Shown here piece after piece: positions 17,261-25,938 of a DNA stretch of 64,000 bases. Made by a program: the position numbers and the translations under genes. This DNA is from JANOYY01 sp043720395 (GTDB lineage: Bacteria > Actinomycetota > Acidimicrobiia > Acidimicrobiales > JANYDT01). The notes below the pieces were generated by a model that made no database searches, had not been told where the DNA came from, and saw nothing but the letters and a program-made list of their open reading frames with translations. Where the stretch lies: positions 8,959 to 72,958 of the forward strand of contig JAYSSR010000081.1 of assembly GCA_043720395.1 (NCBI GenBank), given 5' to 3'. Numbering within the stretch: the first letter of the stretch is position 1; the number at the start of each line of letters is the position of its first letter.

Positions 17261-18100
17261 TCAGAACAGCGTGACCGGTCCGTCGGGCCATCCGGGCGAG
17301 GGAACCACGTGGACGTTGCGCTCGGACAACTCCGCGGCCAGTGTCCGAAGAGTTTGGGGCGCGTGGCCCTCGTAGTGGTTGTTGACGACGACGTACACGT
17401 GCGGGACGCTGCGTTCCGCGAGTTCGACGACACGGTCGACCCAGAAGCGACGTCCTTCCACTTGCGGACGCTGGACGCGATCCTTCGACATGCCGTCATG
17501 CCGTCCGATCAAGCGAAGGTATGCACACGTAGTACTCGTGTCGAAGTGCTGACGACCGAGCGCCGGGACGTCGTGCAGATCGTTGGACACCATCGTCACG
17601 TCGTGCTCGCGGAACATCGCGTGCACGTCGGGCACGTTCCACGACGGGTCGCGCAACTCCAAACCAAACTGTACGGGGCCGCGTGCCCAGGTTTGAAGGA
17701 ACGTACGCATACGATTGTCGTTCGCTGCCGTTCGAGCGAACGACGGCTGCATCTGCACCACGATCATCGCGAGACGCTTCCCGAGGCCATCGATCAACGA
17801 CTCGCAGAAGTGCCGAAAGGGGACCTCGGGCGGGCTCAACAGCGTGTCCTGCACAAGCTCCTTCGGTGCCTTGCATGACACACGGAAATTCGCCGGCATT
17901 ATGCCAGCCCATCGCTCGATCGTGGATGCGGCGGGGGCTGCGTAGAACGTCGAGTCGATCTCGAGGAACCGGAACGCCTCGACGTAGCGGCGCAACGTGT
18001 CCGACGCCGACGTGCCGGCCGGGTAGAACGTGCCCGCCCAGTCGGGCAGATAAGACCACCCGGCCGTGCCCAGCCACACCATGGTCTTCGACTGGCCCAT
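17261..18100 (-). CDS. DUF72-family protein
   Basis: 279 residues of the DUF72 family: GTAGWSYLPDWAGTFYP at the start, RFLEIDSTFYAAPA, FRVSCKAPKELVQDTLL and AYLRLIGRHDGMSKD. The fold is a TIM barrel; the function is not established. It is a single gene, with 185 bp before the LLM gene and about 100 bp after the AAA+ ATPase gene on the same strand. Confidence 0.9.
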   Translation of the reverse strand: MGQSKTMVWLGTAGWSYLPDWAGTFYPAGTSASDTLRRYVEAFRFLEIDSTFYAAPAASTIERWAGIMPANFRVSCKAPKELVQDTLLSPPEVPFRHFCESLIDGLGKRLAMIVVQMQPSFARTAANDNRMRTFLQTWARGPVQFGLELRDPSWNVPDVHAMFREHDVTMVSNDLHDVPALGRQHFDTSTTCAYLRLIGRHDGMSKDRVQRPQVEGRRFWVDRVVELAERSVPHVYVVVNNHYEGHAPQTLRTLAAELSERNVHVVPSPGWPDGPVTLF

Positions 18101-18197
18101 GCGTTTGCGAGACTACCTGTCCGACGCCCGCGGTCACCGTCTCCCGCGGTTCGACGAAGCGCAGCAGCAGCAGAGTCCGCCCCCGGGAGAGCGTGCG

Positions 18198-19652
18198 TTA
18201 CATCGAGTTCGCGATGGTCCCGACGCTTCCAGCGTTGGAGGCCAGCGTGACCGCGGGCGCAAACGTGGCGATTTCCGCCTCGATCGCGACATCGAGTCGG
18301 CTCGGGGGTCCCGGGGGGACGTGGTCGGGATCGGACAGGACGGCCGCGTTCGTTTGCGCCTTCTGCGTGTCCGCCCAATAGAGACGGGCCGCAGCCTCCA
18401 ACGTGCCGCGGTCAAGCACCGTCGGACGCTCCTCGTACTCGCAAATCGACTTGGCCATCTTCGAGAGGTCCCACGGATAGTTCGCCCGCAAACCAATCGG
18501 GTCGCGCGAGCGACAGATCTGCGTCATTACCGGGAATGAGTCTTCCGTGAGACCGACCTGCTCGTGACGTCCAGCAAGCGTAAGGATTTCGCCGAACTGT
18601 GAATCAGTCACGGGACCTACGTACACCTTGTTCTTGACTCGACGGAAGAACGCCTCGTCGCCGAGATCCTCGGGGTCCATATTCGTCGAAAAGAGAACCA
18701 TGAGTTCAAAGGGCATCGCGAATTTCACGCCGGTCCGTAAAGCGAGATAATCGACGCGCTTGACAAGCGGATAGATCCACCTATTGAGAAGCTGTTCGGG
18801 CGTGAGTACCTGACGGCCGAAGTCGTCGATCAGGAACATCCCATTGTTCGCCTTGACCTGCAGTGGCGCGGTGTAGATCGAACTCACGGGGTCGTAGTTG
18901 AGCGACAGCATGTCCATCTCGAGTTCACCGCCAGCAACAACGAGGGGACGCTTGCATGCGACCCACCGAGGGTCGAGGTCCGCTGGCTGTTCCGGCAGCG
19001 TCTCATGAACAACTGGGTCGTAGATCATCACGTATTGGCCCTCCACGAGGACCGCCTTGGGCACGATGATAAAGTCCGGATAGAGCCGCACAAGGCGCTC
19101 GGCAAGCGATGTTTTGCCCGTGCCCGCCGGGCCGTAGAAAAAGATCGAGTGCTGGCTATTGAACGCAGGGCCAAGCTGATCGAGCATCTCATCGGCGACC
19201 ACGAGATCCGCAAATGCGTGGCGAATGGATTCGCGATTGACCTTCATCGTCGCCTTTTGGAGCTGCACCGCCTTCTGGTAGCTCACAAGCGCAACGGGCG
19301 CTATGCCTGCATATTGACATGCTTCGAATCGATTCCTCGCTTCCTCACGACCGAATGTTGTGAGCGAGAACTGGTAGTCGTTGCCCGACATTCCCTGCAC
19401 GTCGAGGTACTTGCGACCTCGAAGCTCGTCGAACGCTTCCGTTACGACGCCGCCAGAGAGACCGAGTGCCTTGGACAGCCGGATGAGCGACGTGGTTTCC
19501 TCCGCAAGCGTGCGTCGCAGGAAAAGGTCGAGAACCGTGTTGAACGGGATGTCGAGCGTCTTTCGACTGAGAGGCTGGGAGACGTCCAACACATGGGAAT
19601 CGTCGGGGGAGGAAACGTTCTCAGGCACGAGTTGAGTTATCGGCACAAACAT
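18198..19652 (-). CDS. AAA+ ATPase with N-terminal winged-helix-like region
   Basis: About 484 residues. Walker A is GPAGTGKTS near residue 190, Walker B is MFLIDDFGRQ, with sensor-type STNMDPEDLGDEAFFRR after it. The first 120 residues include LIRLSKALGLSGGVVTEAFD, which looks like a winged helix. Proteins of this build are annotated only as ATPases, and no substrate can be named. The start is uncertain: ATG 19652 is used, a GTG three codons upstream is possible, and the frame remains open further but looks noncoding. Its promoter probably shares the 247-bp gap with the divergent helicase gene. Confidence 0.75.
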   Translation of the reverse strand: MFVPITQLVPENVSSPDDSHVLDVSQPLSRKTLDIPFNTVLDLFLRRTLAEETTSLIRLSKALGLSGGVVTEAFDELRGRKYLDVQGMSGNDYQFSLTTFGREEARNRFEACQYAGIAPVALVSYQKAVQLQKATMKVNRESIRHAFADLVVADEMLDQLGPAFNSQHSIFFYGPAGTGKTSLAERLVRLYPDFIIVPKAVLVEGQYVMIYDPVVHETLPEQPADLDPRWVACKRPLVVAGGELEMDMLSLNYDPVSSIYTAPLQVKANNGMFLIDDFGRQVLTPEQLLNRWIYPLVKRVDYLALRTGVKFAMPFELMVLFSTNMDPEDLGDEAFFRRVKNKVYVGPVTDSQFGEILTLAGRHEQVGLTEDSFPVMTQICRSRDPIGLRANYPWDLSKMAKSICEYEERPTVLDRGTLEAAARLYWADTQKAQTNAAVLSDPDHVPPGPPSRLDVAIEAEIATFAPAVTLASNAGSVGTIANSM

Positions 19653-19898
19653 GACAGGCACTGAAATTTCTGAGTCGTTCGGCTCCTCCACACCGAGGGT
19701 GGCCGTGGCTGCGCCGTAGAACGGGTAGCCTATGAAAAGCACTGCACCGGACCTCGGTGTACTGCGGTCGAGTGCAGCGCCTCTCAGCGCTTGGTTTTCC
19801 CTATTTCGCCCGGTTTCACCGGTTCGGGGGATGTCGCCGTTCACGGCGGTTGGCCACGCATCAACGGCCAATTTCTCTAACAGACGATAGGAACAACC

Positions 19899-21392
19899 AT
19901 GCCCGATACCTCTCACCGATCTTCCGGCGCGCCCCAACCCGGACGCCGCCGCCGATCACGACCGGCCAACCCGGTCTCGTCCGGTGCAGGACGCCCCCGG
20001 ACCGACTCGAACCGCCAGCAGGATTGGCCGACTCCGTCCGCCTCGATGACCGCCACCGCCGTCATCGACCACGAAGCCGATACCGCTCCGGACGCCGACG
20101 TGGAACTGCGGAGCTTTGTCGAACTCGGCGTCCCCGACTCGATCATTCGCGTCCTCGCCGACACGGGTGTCACCGAGCCCTTCCCGATCCAGGCGGCGAC
20201 GCTGCCCGACTCGCTCGCCGGCTGCGACGTCCTCGGCCGTGGCAAGACCGGAAGCGGCAAGACCATCGCGTTCGCGATCCCCGTCGTGGTGGCACTCGCC
20301 AACTCTGGGACGAAGCGCACCGCTGGGCGTCCACGTGCATTGGTACTCGTACCCACCCGTGAGCTTGCTAATCAGGTCACCGAGACACTCGCCCCGATCG
20401 CGAAGGCCATGTCGCTGCGCCTCACCACCATCTTCGGCGGTGTCGGCCAGAACCCCCAGGTCAACGCGCTGCGCACAGGTGTCGACATTGTCGTTGCCTG
20501 CCCGGGGCGTCTCGAAGACCTCATGCAGCAGGGCCATTGCCGTCTCGATCATGTGGAGGTGACGGTCCTCGACGAGGCCGACCACATGGCCGATCTCGGC
20601 TTCCTCCCGGTCGTCAAGCGGCTGATGGATGCGACGCCCTCGCGTGGGCAGCGTCTGCTCTTCTCGGCGACGCTCGACAACGGGATCGACGTGCTCGTCA
20701 AGCGTTACCTCGTGAATCCGGTTGTGCATTCCGTCGATCCGGCGGTCGCTCCACCGAGCACGATGACGCATCACATTTTCGCCGTGAACGTCGCAGACAA
20801 GCCGACGGTCGTGCGCGAGTTGGCCGCCGGACGCGACCGTTCGCTGCTGTTCACGCGAACCAAGCATGGTGCCAAGAAGTTGGCGAAATACCTCACGATG
20901 TCGGGCATCCCGGCCGTTGAGTTGCACGGCAACCTCTCGCAGAATGCCCGCGAGCGGAACCTCCAGTCGTTCTCCGAGGGCTCAACCAAGGTGCTTGTCG
21001 CCACCGATATCGCTGCGCGTGGCATCCACGTCGACGACATCGCTCTGGTGATCCACGTTGACCCGCCGACCGAGCACAAGGCGTATCTGCACCGTTCTGG
21101 TCGTACGGCTCGTGCGGGTGCCGAAGGAATCGTGGTCACGATGATGACGCCCGACCAGGTCGGCGACGTGAAAGCGCTGACGCGAGCGGCGAAGATCGGC
21201 CCGACGGTTACCCGTGTCACGCCCGGACACGACGCCATCTCGGATCTCGTCGGCGAGCCTGCGGACCTTGTGGCTCCGCCGGCACCCGCCCCCGTCGTGC
21301 GTCAGCAGCCGGCGCCGCGCCGTCCGGCGAACCGGCCGGTCCCGCCGTCGGCCCGGCGTTCGGGTCAACGCACTGGTCAGCGTCGGGGCTGA
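19899..21392 (+). CDS. DEAD-box RNA helicase
   Basis: 497 residues with a full DEAD-box set: Q motif FPIQAATLPDSLAGCD, motif I GRGKTGSGKT, Ia VPTRELANQV, II LDEADHMADLGF, III SAT, IV-V LVATDIAARGIH and VI HRSGRTARAG. A Pro/Arg-rich N-terminal 40 residues and a basic C-terminal tail (RRPANRPVPPSARRSGQRT) flank the core, as in cold-shock/RhlE-type helicases. It unwinds structured RNA in the cytoplasm. Single gene, ending 142 bp before the first hydrogenase operon. Confidence 0.95.
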   Translation: MPDTSHRSSGAPQPGRRRRSRPANPVSSGAGRPRTDSNRQQDWPTPSASMTATAVIDHEADTAPDADVELRSFVELGVPDSIIRVLADTGVTEPFPIQAATLPDSLAGCDVLGRGKTGSGKTIAFAIPVVVALANSGTKRTAGRPRALVLVPTRELANQVTETLAPIAKAMSLRLTTIFGGVGQNPQVNALRTGVDIVVACPGRLEDLMQQGHCRLDHVEVTVLDEADHMADLGFLPVVKRLMDATPSRGQRLLFSATLDNGIDVLVKRYLVNPVVHSVDPAVAPPSTMTHHIFAVNVADKPTVVRELAAGRDRSLLFTRTKHGAKKLAKYLTMSGIPAVELHGNLSQNARERNLQSFSEGSTKVLVATDIAARGIHVDDIALVIHVDPPTEHKAYLHRSGRTARAGAEGIVVTMMTPDQVGDVKALTRAAKIGPTVTRVTPGHDAISDLVGEPADLVAPPAPAPVVRQQPAPRRPANRPVPPSARRSGQRTGQRRG

Positions 21393-21533
21393 CTCGCCCG
21401 GTTTCGCGGGAACCGCCATTTCCGTGCGCCCAGCGCCACACATCGCACACTGAAACCCCCGACCCGCCGCGCGCTACCGGGATTACCGGGCTTCCGTGAC
21501 CGCTGAACTGGGCCCGCAACTAGCGTCTCCCCC

Positions 21534-22316
21534 ATGGTCGACCACCGGACGGATCATGCTGCGATCGTGTGGCTGTCGACCAGCGGGTGCGAGGGTTGCA
21601 CGATGGCCGTCCTCGGTGCGACGGCACCGCGCCTCGAAGAGCTGCTCTCGGGGACGCTGACGCACATACCGTCGATCGAGTTCGTCCACTCGCTTCTTGC
21701 CTTCGACGCCGGACGCCGTTTTGAGGATCGCCTCCTGGCGGCGGAGTCCGGCGACCTCGGCCTGTTCGTACTCGTCGTCGAGGGTGCGCCACTTGACCAG
21801 TCACTCGCGGGCGACGGACAGTTCAACCGACTCGGAACCCGAACCCCGGAAGCTTGGATCAGCGCGCTTGCGCCCGTTGCCGCGGCCACAATTGCTATCG
21901 GAACGTGCGCAACCGCGGGCGGGATACCGGCCGCTGCTGGATCGGTCACCGGTGCCATGAGCCTGATGGCGTTTCTCGGCCAGGGATACCAGTCGGCTGG
22001 CGGGCTCCCGATCGTGAACGTGCCCGGCTGCGCCCCACCAGGAGACGCGTTTATCGAGACGCTCAGCTACGTGCTGCTCCACCTCGGTGGCCTTGTTCCA
22101 CTCGATCTCGACGCGCATGGACGACCGCGGTGGCTCTTCGACGAGCGAACGCCGGTGACACTTCGTGGGCATGGTTCACCGTTGGAAGCCGACTGTGGCG
22201 TGCCATCACGAGGCTGGATCAACCGGCTCGGGGGCTGCGTCGCTGTCGGGGGATCGTGCATCGGTTGTACGCGCGCAGACTTTCCGGACCTTGCGCTCGA
22301 CGCAATGGCGGTCTGA
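21534..22316 (+). CDS. [NiFe] hydrogenase small subunit, compact form lacking the distal-cluster region
   Basis: 260 residues, against 407 for the paralog at 37741. The proximal 4Fe-4S ligands are kept: GCEGCT near residue 19, GTCATAGG and VPGCAPPGD. Near the C-terminus ADCG, LGGC and SCIGC match the medial-cluster region of the paralog. The segment that in the paralog carries the distal-cluster His and Cys residues (HRHC and ECLVELGC) has no counterpart here. There is no Tat signal, so the protein is cytoplasmic. The large subunit follows after six bases. The loss of one relay cluster, and a sensor kinase downstream, suggest a signalling rather than a catalytic enzyme. Confidence 0.88.
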   Translation: MVDHRTDHAAIVWLSTSGCEGCTMAVLGATAPRLEELLSGTLTHIPSIEFVHSLLAFDAGRRFEDRLLAAESGDLGLFVLVVEGAPLDQSLAGDGQFNRLGTRTPEAWISALAPVAAATIAIGTCATAGGIPAAAGSVTGAMSLMAFLGQGYQSAGGLPIVNVPGCAPPGDAFIETLSYVLLHLGGLVPLDLDAHGRPRWLFDERTPVTLRGHGSPLEADCGVPSRGWINRLGGCVAVGGSCIGCTRADFPDLALDAMAV

Positions 22317-22322
22317 CTCGCA

Positions 22323-24170
22323 GTGTGCTTCGAACAGCTTCCGATTGCGTTCGACGAGCACGGCCGCGCCGTGCTTCTCGACGGAGCCTTCAGGCCCGAG
22401 ACATTCGCAGGGCATCATCGGCGCGCCAACTCAACGTCGACGGAACCGCTCACCAACGGCCGTCGATTCGACATCGATCCCGTCACGCGCGTCGCAGGAA
22501 CGCTGGCCGTGCATACGACGATCGACCTGAAGAATCGCGTGGTGACGGAGGCGTACTCCGAAGCGTTGCAGTTCCGCGGTTACGAGCTCATCCTGAAGGG
22601 ACGACGCCCGCTCGAAGCCGTCGACATCTCCTCGCGAGCCTGCGGAGTATGCGGCGGCGTGCACTCCGTCTGTAGCTCGATGGCCCTCGAAATGATCTCC
22701 GGTGTTGCGCCGCCACCGCTCGCGATCCTGACCCGCAACCTTGGCGAGGCCGCCGAACTGCTCTACGACCACAGCCTGCACCTGTTCCTTCTCGCGGGTC
22801 CGGACTACTCGGCCGTAATGGTCAGTCGGACCAATCCCGCACTTTGGCGACGAGCCGGGCGAACCGCCGCGCCGGGTGCCGCGACCCACGGCTTTCTCAC
22901 CATTGGCGACCTCATGGCCGCGTTGAACCCAATGGAGGGTGCCCTCTACCGCCAAGCACTCGAGGTCACCCGCTGGGGCCGCGAGATCGTGTCGCTCACC
23001 CTTGGCAAGTACCCGCACCCCTCGGCCGTGGGTCCAGCTGGGCTCGGCACTGAACTCGACCGTTCGACGCTGAACCAGGTCCTTGCACGCATCGTCCGGC
23101 TGCTCGATTTCGCCAAGGAAGCGGCGAGCATCTGGGACGACCTCGTCGAGTTCTTCTACGCAGCCGATCCCGCGTATCGCCAAGTCGGCGTCCGATCGAC
23201 AAACCTCATTTCGTTCGGCATGTGGGACGACCCGAACGCGTACGACGCAACCTACGCCGCTTCCGACGATTGGGGTCGCCGACGCCTGTCCACCCCGGGT
23301 GCAGTCGTCGACGGTGTTCTGCGCACCACCAAATTGCGCCAGATCGACACCGGTATCGAGGAGTTCGTCGACCACTCCTTCTACGAACAATGGGTCAATC
23401 TCGACCATCCAGCGGCGTCGCCCGACGGCTCGCCGCTCTCGCCGTTCCACCCGTTCAACAAGCAGACGATTCCGCGTCCGGAGCAGACCCGTTGGAAGGA
23501 GAAGTATTCGTGGTCGACGGCTCCCCGCTGGGATCATCAGGCGATGGAAGCCGGCCCCTTCGCCCGGCAGTGGATCACGGCAGCCGCTGGACTGGTCGAC
23601 ACCGACTTCATCTCCGCCGGCAACGGCACATTGCAGGTACGCATACCAGGGGGCCGCCTGCCCGAGACGACTATCACGTGGACCGCACCCACCGTTGTCA
23701 ACGCCTTCGAGCGCAATCGGGCTCGGGCCGTGCATATCGGCTACTGCCTCATGGTCGCGTACGGCTACCTCATGGAAGGCTTCGACTACTTACGACGCGG
23801 TGACACGGAAATGCGGCGTCCATTCGAGATTCGTGACGGAATCGGGGTCGGATTCTGGGAGGGCGGACGCGGCGCTCTTTCTCACTATTGCCGCATCGAG
23901 GACGGCCGCATTGCGAATTATCAGATCCTCACGCCGAGCACTTGGATGGCGTCGCCACGCGATCCGTGGGGCGTCGGTGGACCCTACGAGGACGCGGTGA
24001 CAGCGACGCCACTGCTTGAGGAAACTTACGACCCTGACGAGTTCGTCGGCATCGACATTCTCCGAGCAATCCGCAGTTTCGATCCGTGTCTCCCGTGTGC
24101 CGTTCACCTGCACACCGGTGCCGGAACCGTGATCCGTGACGCAACAACGTGCCAATGCACGCTCGGGTGA
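22323..24170 (+). CDS. [NiFe] hydrogenase large subunit (partner of the compact small subunit)
   Basis: 615 residues from a GTG at 22323. Both nickel-binding motifs are complete: L1 DISSRACGVCGGVHS near residue 105 and L2 SFDPCLPCAVH near the end. After the L2 histidine some 20 residues follow (ending CQCTLG), so C-terminal cleavage by a maturation protease is expected. The N-terminus MCFEQLPIAFD matches that of the second enzyme (MCFKNLPIEFD), so the two are paralogs. The 3' end overlaps the kinase gene by 35 bases. The hydrogenase subgroup cannot be set by eye; motifs exclude the Sec type at L2. Confidence 0.92.
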   Translation: MCFEQLPIAFDEHGRAVLLDGAFRPETFAGHHRRANSTSTEPLTNGRRFDIDPVTRVAGTLAVHTTIDLKNRVVTEAYSEALQFRGYELILKGRRPLEAVDISSRACGVCGGVHSVCSSMALEMISGVAPPPLAILTRNLGEAAELLYDHSLHLFLLAGPDYSAVMVSRTNPALWRRAGRTAAPGAATHGFLTIGDLMAALNPMEGALYRQALEVTRWGREIVSLTLGKYPHPSAVGPAGLGTELDRSTLNQVLARIVRLLDFAKEAASIWDDLVEFFYAADPAYRQVGVRSTNLISFGMWDDPNAYDATYAASDDWGRRRLSTPGAVVDGVLRTTKLRQIDTGIEEFVDHSFYEQWVNLDHPAASPDGSPLSPFHPFNKQTIPRPEQTRWKEKYSWSTAPRWDHQAMEAGPFARQWITAAAGLVDTDFISAGNGTLQVRIPGGRLPETTITWTAPTVVNAFERNRARAVHIGYCLMVAYGYLMEGFDYLRRGDTEMRRPFEIRDGIGVGFWEGGRGALSHYCRIEDGRIANYQILTPSTWMASPRDPWGVGGPYEDAVTATPLLEETYDPDEFVGIDILRAIRSFDPCLPCAVHLHTGAGTVIRDATTCQCTLG

Positions 24171-25863
24171 GTCGGGTAACTCGGGTGACTCGTTGAACGA
24201 GCAGCAAGCCTCTGATCGACTCGCACAGGCTCTCGTCGGGTTCTCGGCCGTGCAACTTGAACTGGACCGCGAGCGGCTCGAACGGGCAGAAATCGAAGCG
24301 CTCTTCGACGAGATCCTCGAGGCAATGGCCGATGCCATCGTCGTCACGGATCCGACCGGAAGGGTGCGCCGCCAGAACCGGGCTGCGGTCCACGTCCTCG
24401 GGCCCGACCCGACTTCGATCACGGGCCAGACGATTTCCAGCCAGACGATTTCCGGCCAGACGATTTCCGGCGACGCCGCTCAACCAATCGTGGAAACCGC
24501 ATGGGCGATCTTGCGTGAGAGCCCGACGGGTTCTCACGTGCGCGAGGTGACCGTCGAGAATGCGTCGGGGGAAACCATTCCGCTCAGCGTCTCGTCGAAC
24601 GTCATTCGTGACCCGCACGGCAAGGTGATCGGTGCCGTCTCCGCTGCACGCGATCTCTCGGAGACCCAGCGGCTGCTCGTCGTGGTGCGCGAAGCCGAAG
24701 CGCGTTGGAAGCTGCTCGTTGGGGTGAGCGACGTGCTTGCGTCGTCGTTGGATGTGAATGAGGCAGTCAAACGGGTATGCGAAATGTTGTCCCTATCACT
24801 GTCTGTCATGACGCGAATCGTGCTCACCCGACCCGGAGGAATCATCGATATGGACACGTCGATCGACGGTGCGTTTTGCGTTGGTGCTGCGCTGCCACCA
24901 AGAACAGCAATCTGGGCGGTGGTGCACGACCAACGGTTGATCAACATTTCGAGGACCGACGGCTATCCAATCGGTGTGAACCTGCCGGACGGGTCCGCGG
25001 TTCTTGCCCCGCTCCGGAACGGCTCGGAGTCGTACGGCGTGCTCGTCCTCAGCCGACCGGACATCGACGGATTCAGCGACAAAACCGAGCTGGTGCAGGA
25101 AATCGCTGGGCGGATCGGAATGGCCGTCGCGAATGCCCGTTTGCGCGAGTCACTCGGTCACGCTGAACGCCTTCGGGAAAAAACCGAGTTCCGTCAGCAC
25201 ATTGCCGCTGCGTTGTCGCACGACATGAAGACGCCGCTGGCATCGATCGTCGGCGCTGTCCAGGCGCTGCAACACGGATCGATGGAGAAAAAGCGCGCAG
25301 AGCAGCTCCATCAGCTGCTCCACCGCCAGGCACAACGGCTTGATCGGCTCGTTAGTCAGCTTCTCGACTTCGCACGCCTTGAGGCAGGCCACCCGCTCAC
25401 GTTGAGACTCCAGCCGAACTCGGTGGAAAGCGTTCGAGACGTCATCGAGAGCGTCGTCGTCGGACACCCGGGTCGGCGCTTTGAAGTGGTCGTCGACCCG
25501 CACGCACCGAGCGTCTCCTGCGATCTCGATCGAGTCGGTCAGATCGTGGCCAACCTCGTGTCGAATGCAGTCAAATACGCGCCGCAGGCCCTTCCTATAG
25601 GCCTGGCTGTACAAGCGACAGCCGACCGACGAGGCATGGTCATCGAGGTAACGGATCATGGTCCCGGCATCGAACCGTCTGACCAGGCACGGCTGTTTGA
25701 ACAGTTCAGGCGAGGCACGAACGTCGGATCGACCGAGGGGGCCGGTCTCGGCCTGTATCTCGCGAAGGCAATGGTCGACGCGCACGGCGGGTCGATTCGC
25801 TGCGAGAGCCGCGTCGGCCGCGGTACGACGTTCACCGTCACCCTTCCCGTCGGACCGGGTTGA
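24136..25863 (+). CDS. Soluble PAS-GAF sensor histidine kinase
   Basis: 575 residues from the GTG at 24136, overlapping the hydrogenase large-subunit gene by 35 bases. A PAS domain (about 50-175; MADAIVVTDPTGRVRRQNRA), a GAF domain (about 185-340) and a HisKA-HATPase core follow, with H box LSHDMKTPLASIVGA, N box NLVSNAVKYAP, G1 DHGPGI and G2 GAGLGLYLAK all intact. There is no membrane helix. A start at a later TTG (24194) is possible. PAS kinases next to hydrogenases act as H2-signal receivers in HoxJ/HupT systems; here that is inference from position. Its partner is probably the PadR-receiver protein next door. Confidence 0.92.
   Translation: MTQQRANARSGESGNSGDSLNEQQASDRLAQALVGFSAVQLELDRERLERAEIEALFDEILEAMADAIVVTDPTGRVRRQNRAAVHVLGPDPTSITGQTISSQTISGQTISGDAAQPIVETAWAILRESPTGSHVREVTVENASGETIPLSVSSNVIRDPHGKVIGAVSAARDLSETQRLLVVVREAEARWKLLVGVSDVLASSLDVNEAVKRVCEMLSLSLSVMTRIVLTRPGGIIDMDTSIDGAFCVGAALPPRTAIWAVVHDQRLINISRTDGYPIGVNLPDGSAVLAPLRNGSESYGVLVLSRPDIDGFSDKTELVQEIAGRIGMAVANARLRESLGHAERLREKTEFRQHIAAALSHDMKTPLASIVGAVQALQHGSMEKKRAEQLHQLLHRQAQRLDRLVSQLLDFARLEAGHPLTLRLQPNSVESVRDVIESVVVGHPGRRFEVVVDPHAPSVSCDLDRVGQIVANLVSNAVKYAPQALPIGLAVQATADRRGMVIEVTDHGPGIEPSDQARLFEQFRRGTNVGSTEGAGLGLYLAKAMVDAHGGSIRCESRVGRGTTFTVTLPVGPG
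24163..24192 (+). repeat. 9-bp tandem repeat at the kinase 5' end
   Basis: Three near-copies of the 9-mer GGTGAGTCG/GGTAACTCG/GGTGACTCG follow one another where the kinase reading frame begins, coding Gly-Glu-Ser, Gly-Asn-Ser and Gly-Asp-Ser. They cover the end of the large-subunit gene and stop region (TGA at 24168-24170). Such repeats can change copy number by slippage without a frameshift. Confidence 0.6.
24426..24470 (+). repeat. 15-bp tandem repeat, three copies, inside the PAS domain
   Basis: The unit CCAGACGATTTCCGG occurs three times in a row (the first copy has one change, CCAG at its end), adding the peptide Gln-Thr-Ile-Ser-Gly/Ser three times in the PAS region of the kinase. The unit length is a multiple of three, so slippage would lengthen or shorten a loop but keep the frame. 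Confidence 0.8.
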
Positions 25864-25938
25864 GCCTGCCCGCCGGTCGACTCGCGGCGGGTGCGTACAC
25901 TCGGTCCGTGCCAGTTGCGCGAGGGGTCGTCAGGGTTC

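Noticed and set aside
21397..21420. Short GC hairpin after the helicase gene as a terminator
   Set aside because: Arms of only four bases; too weak to call.
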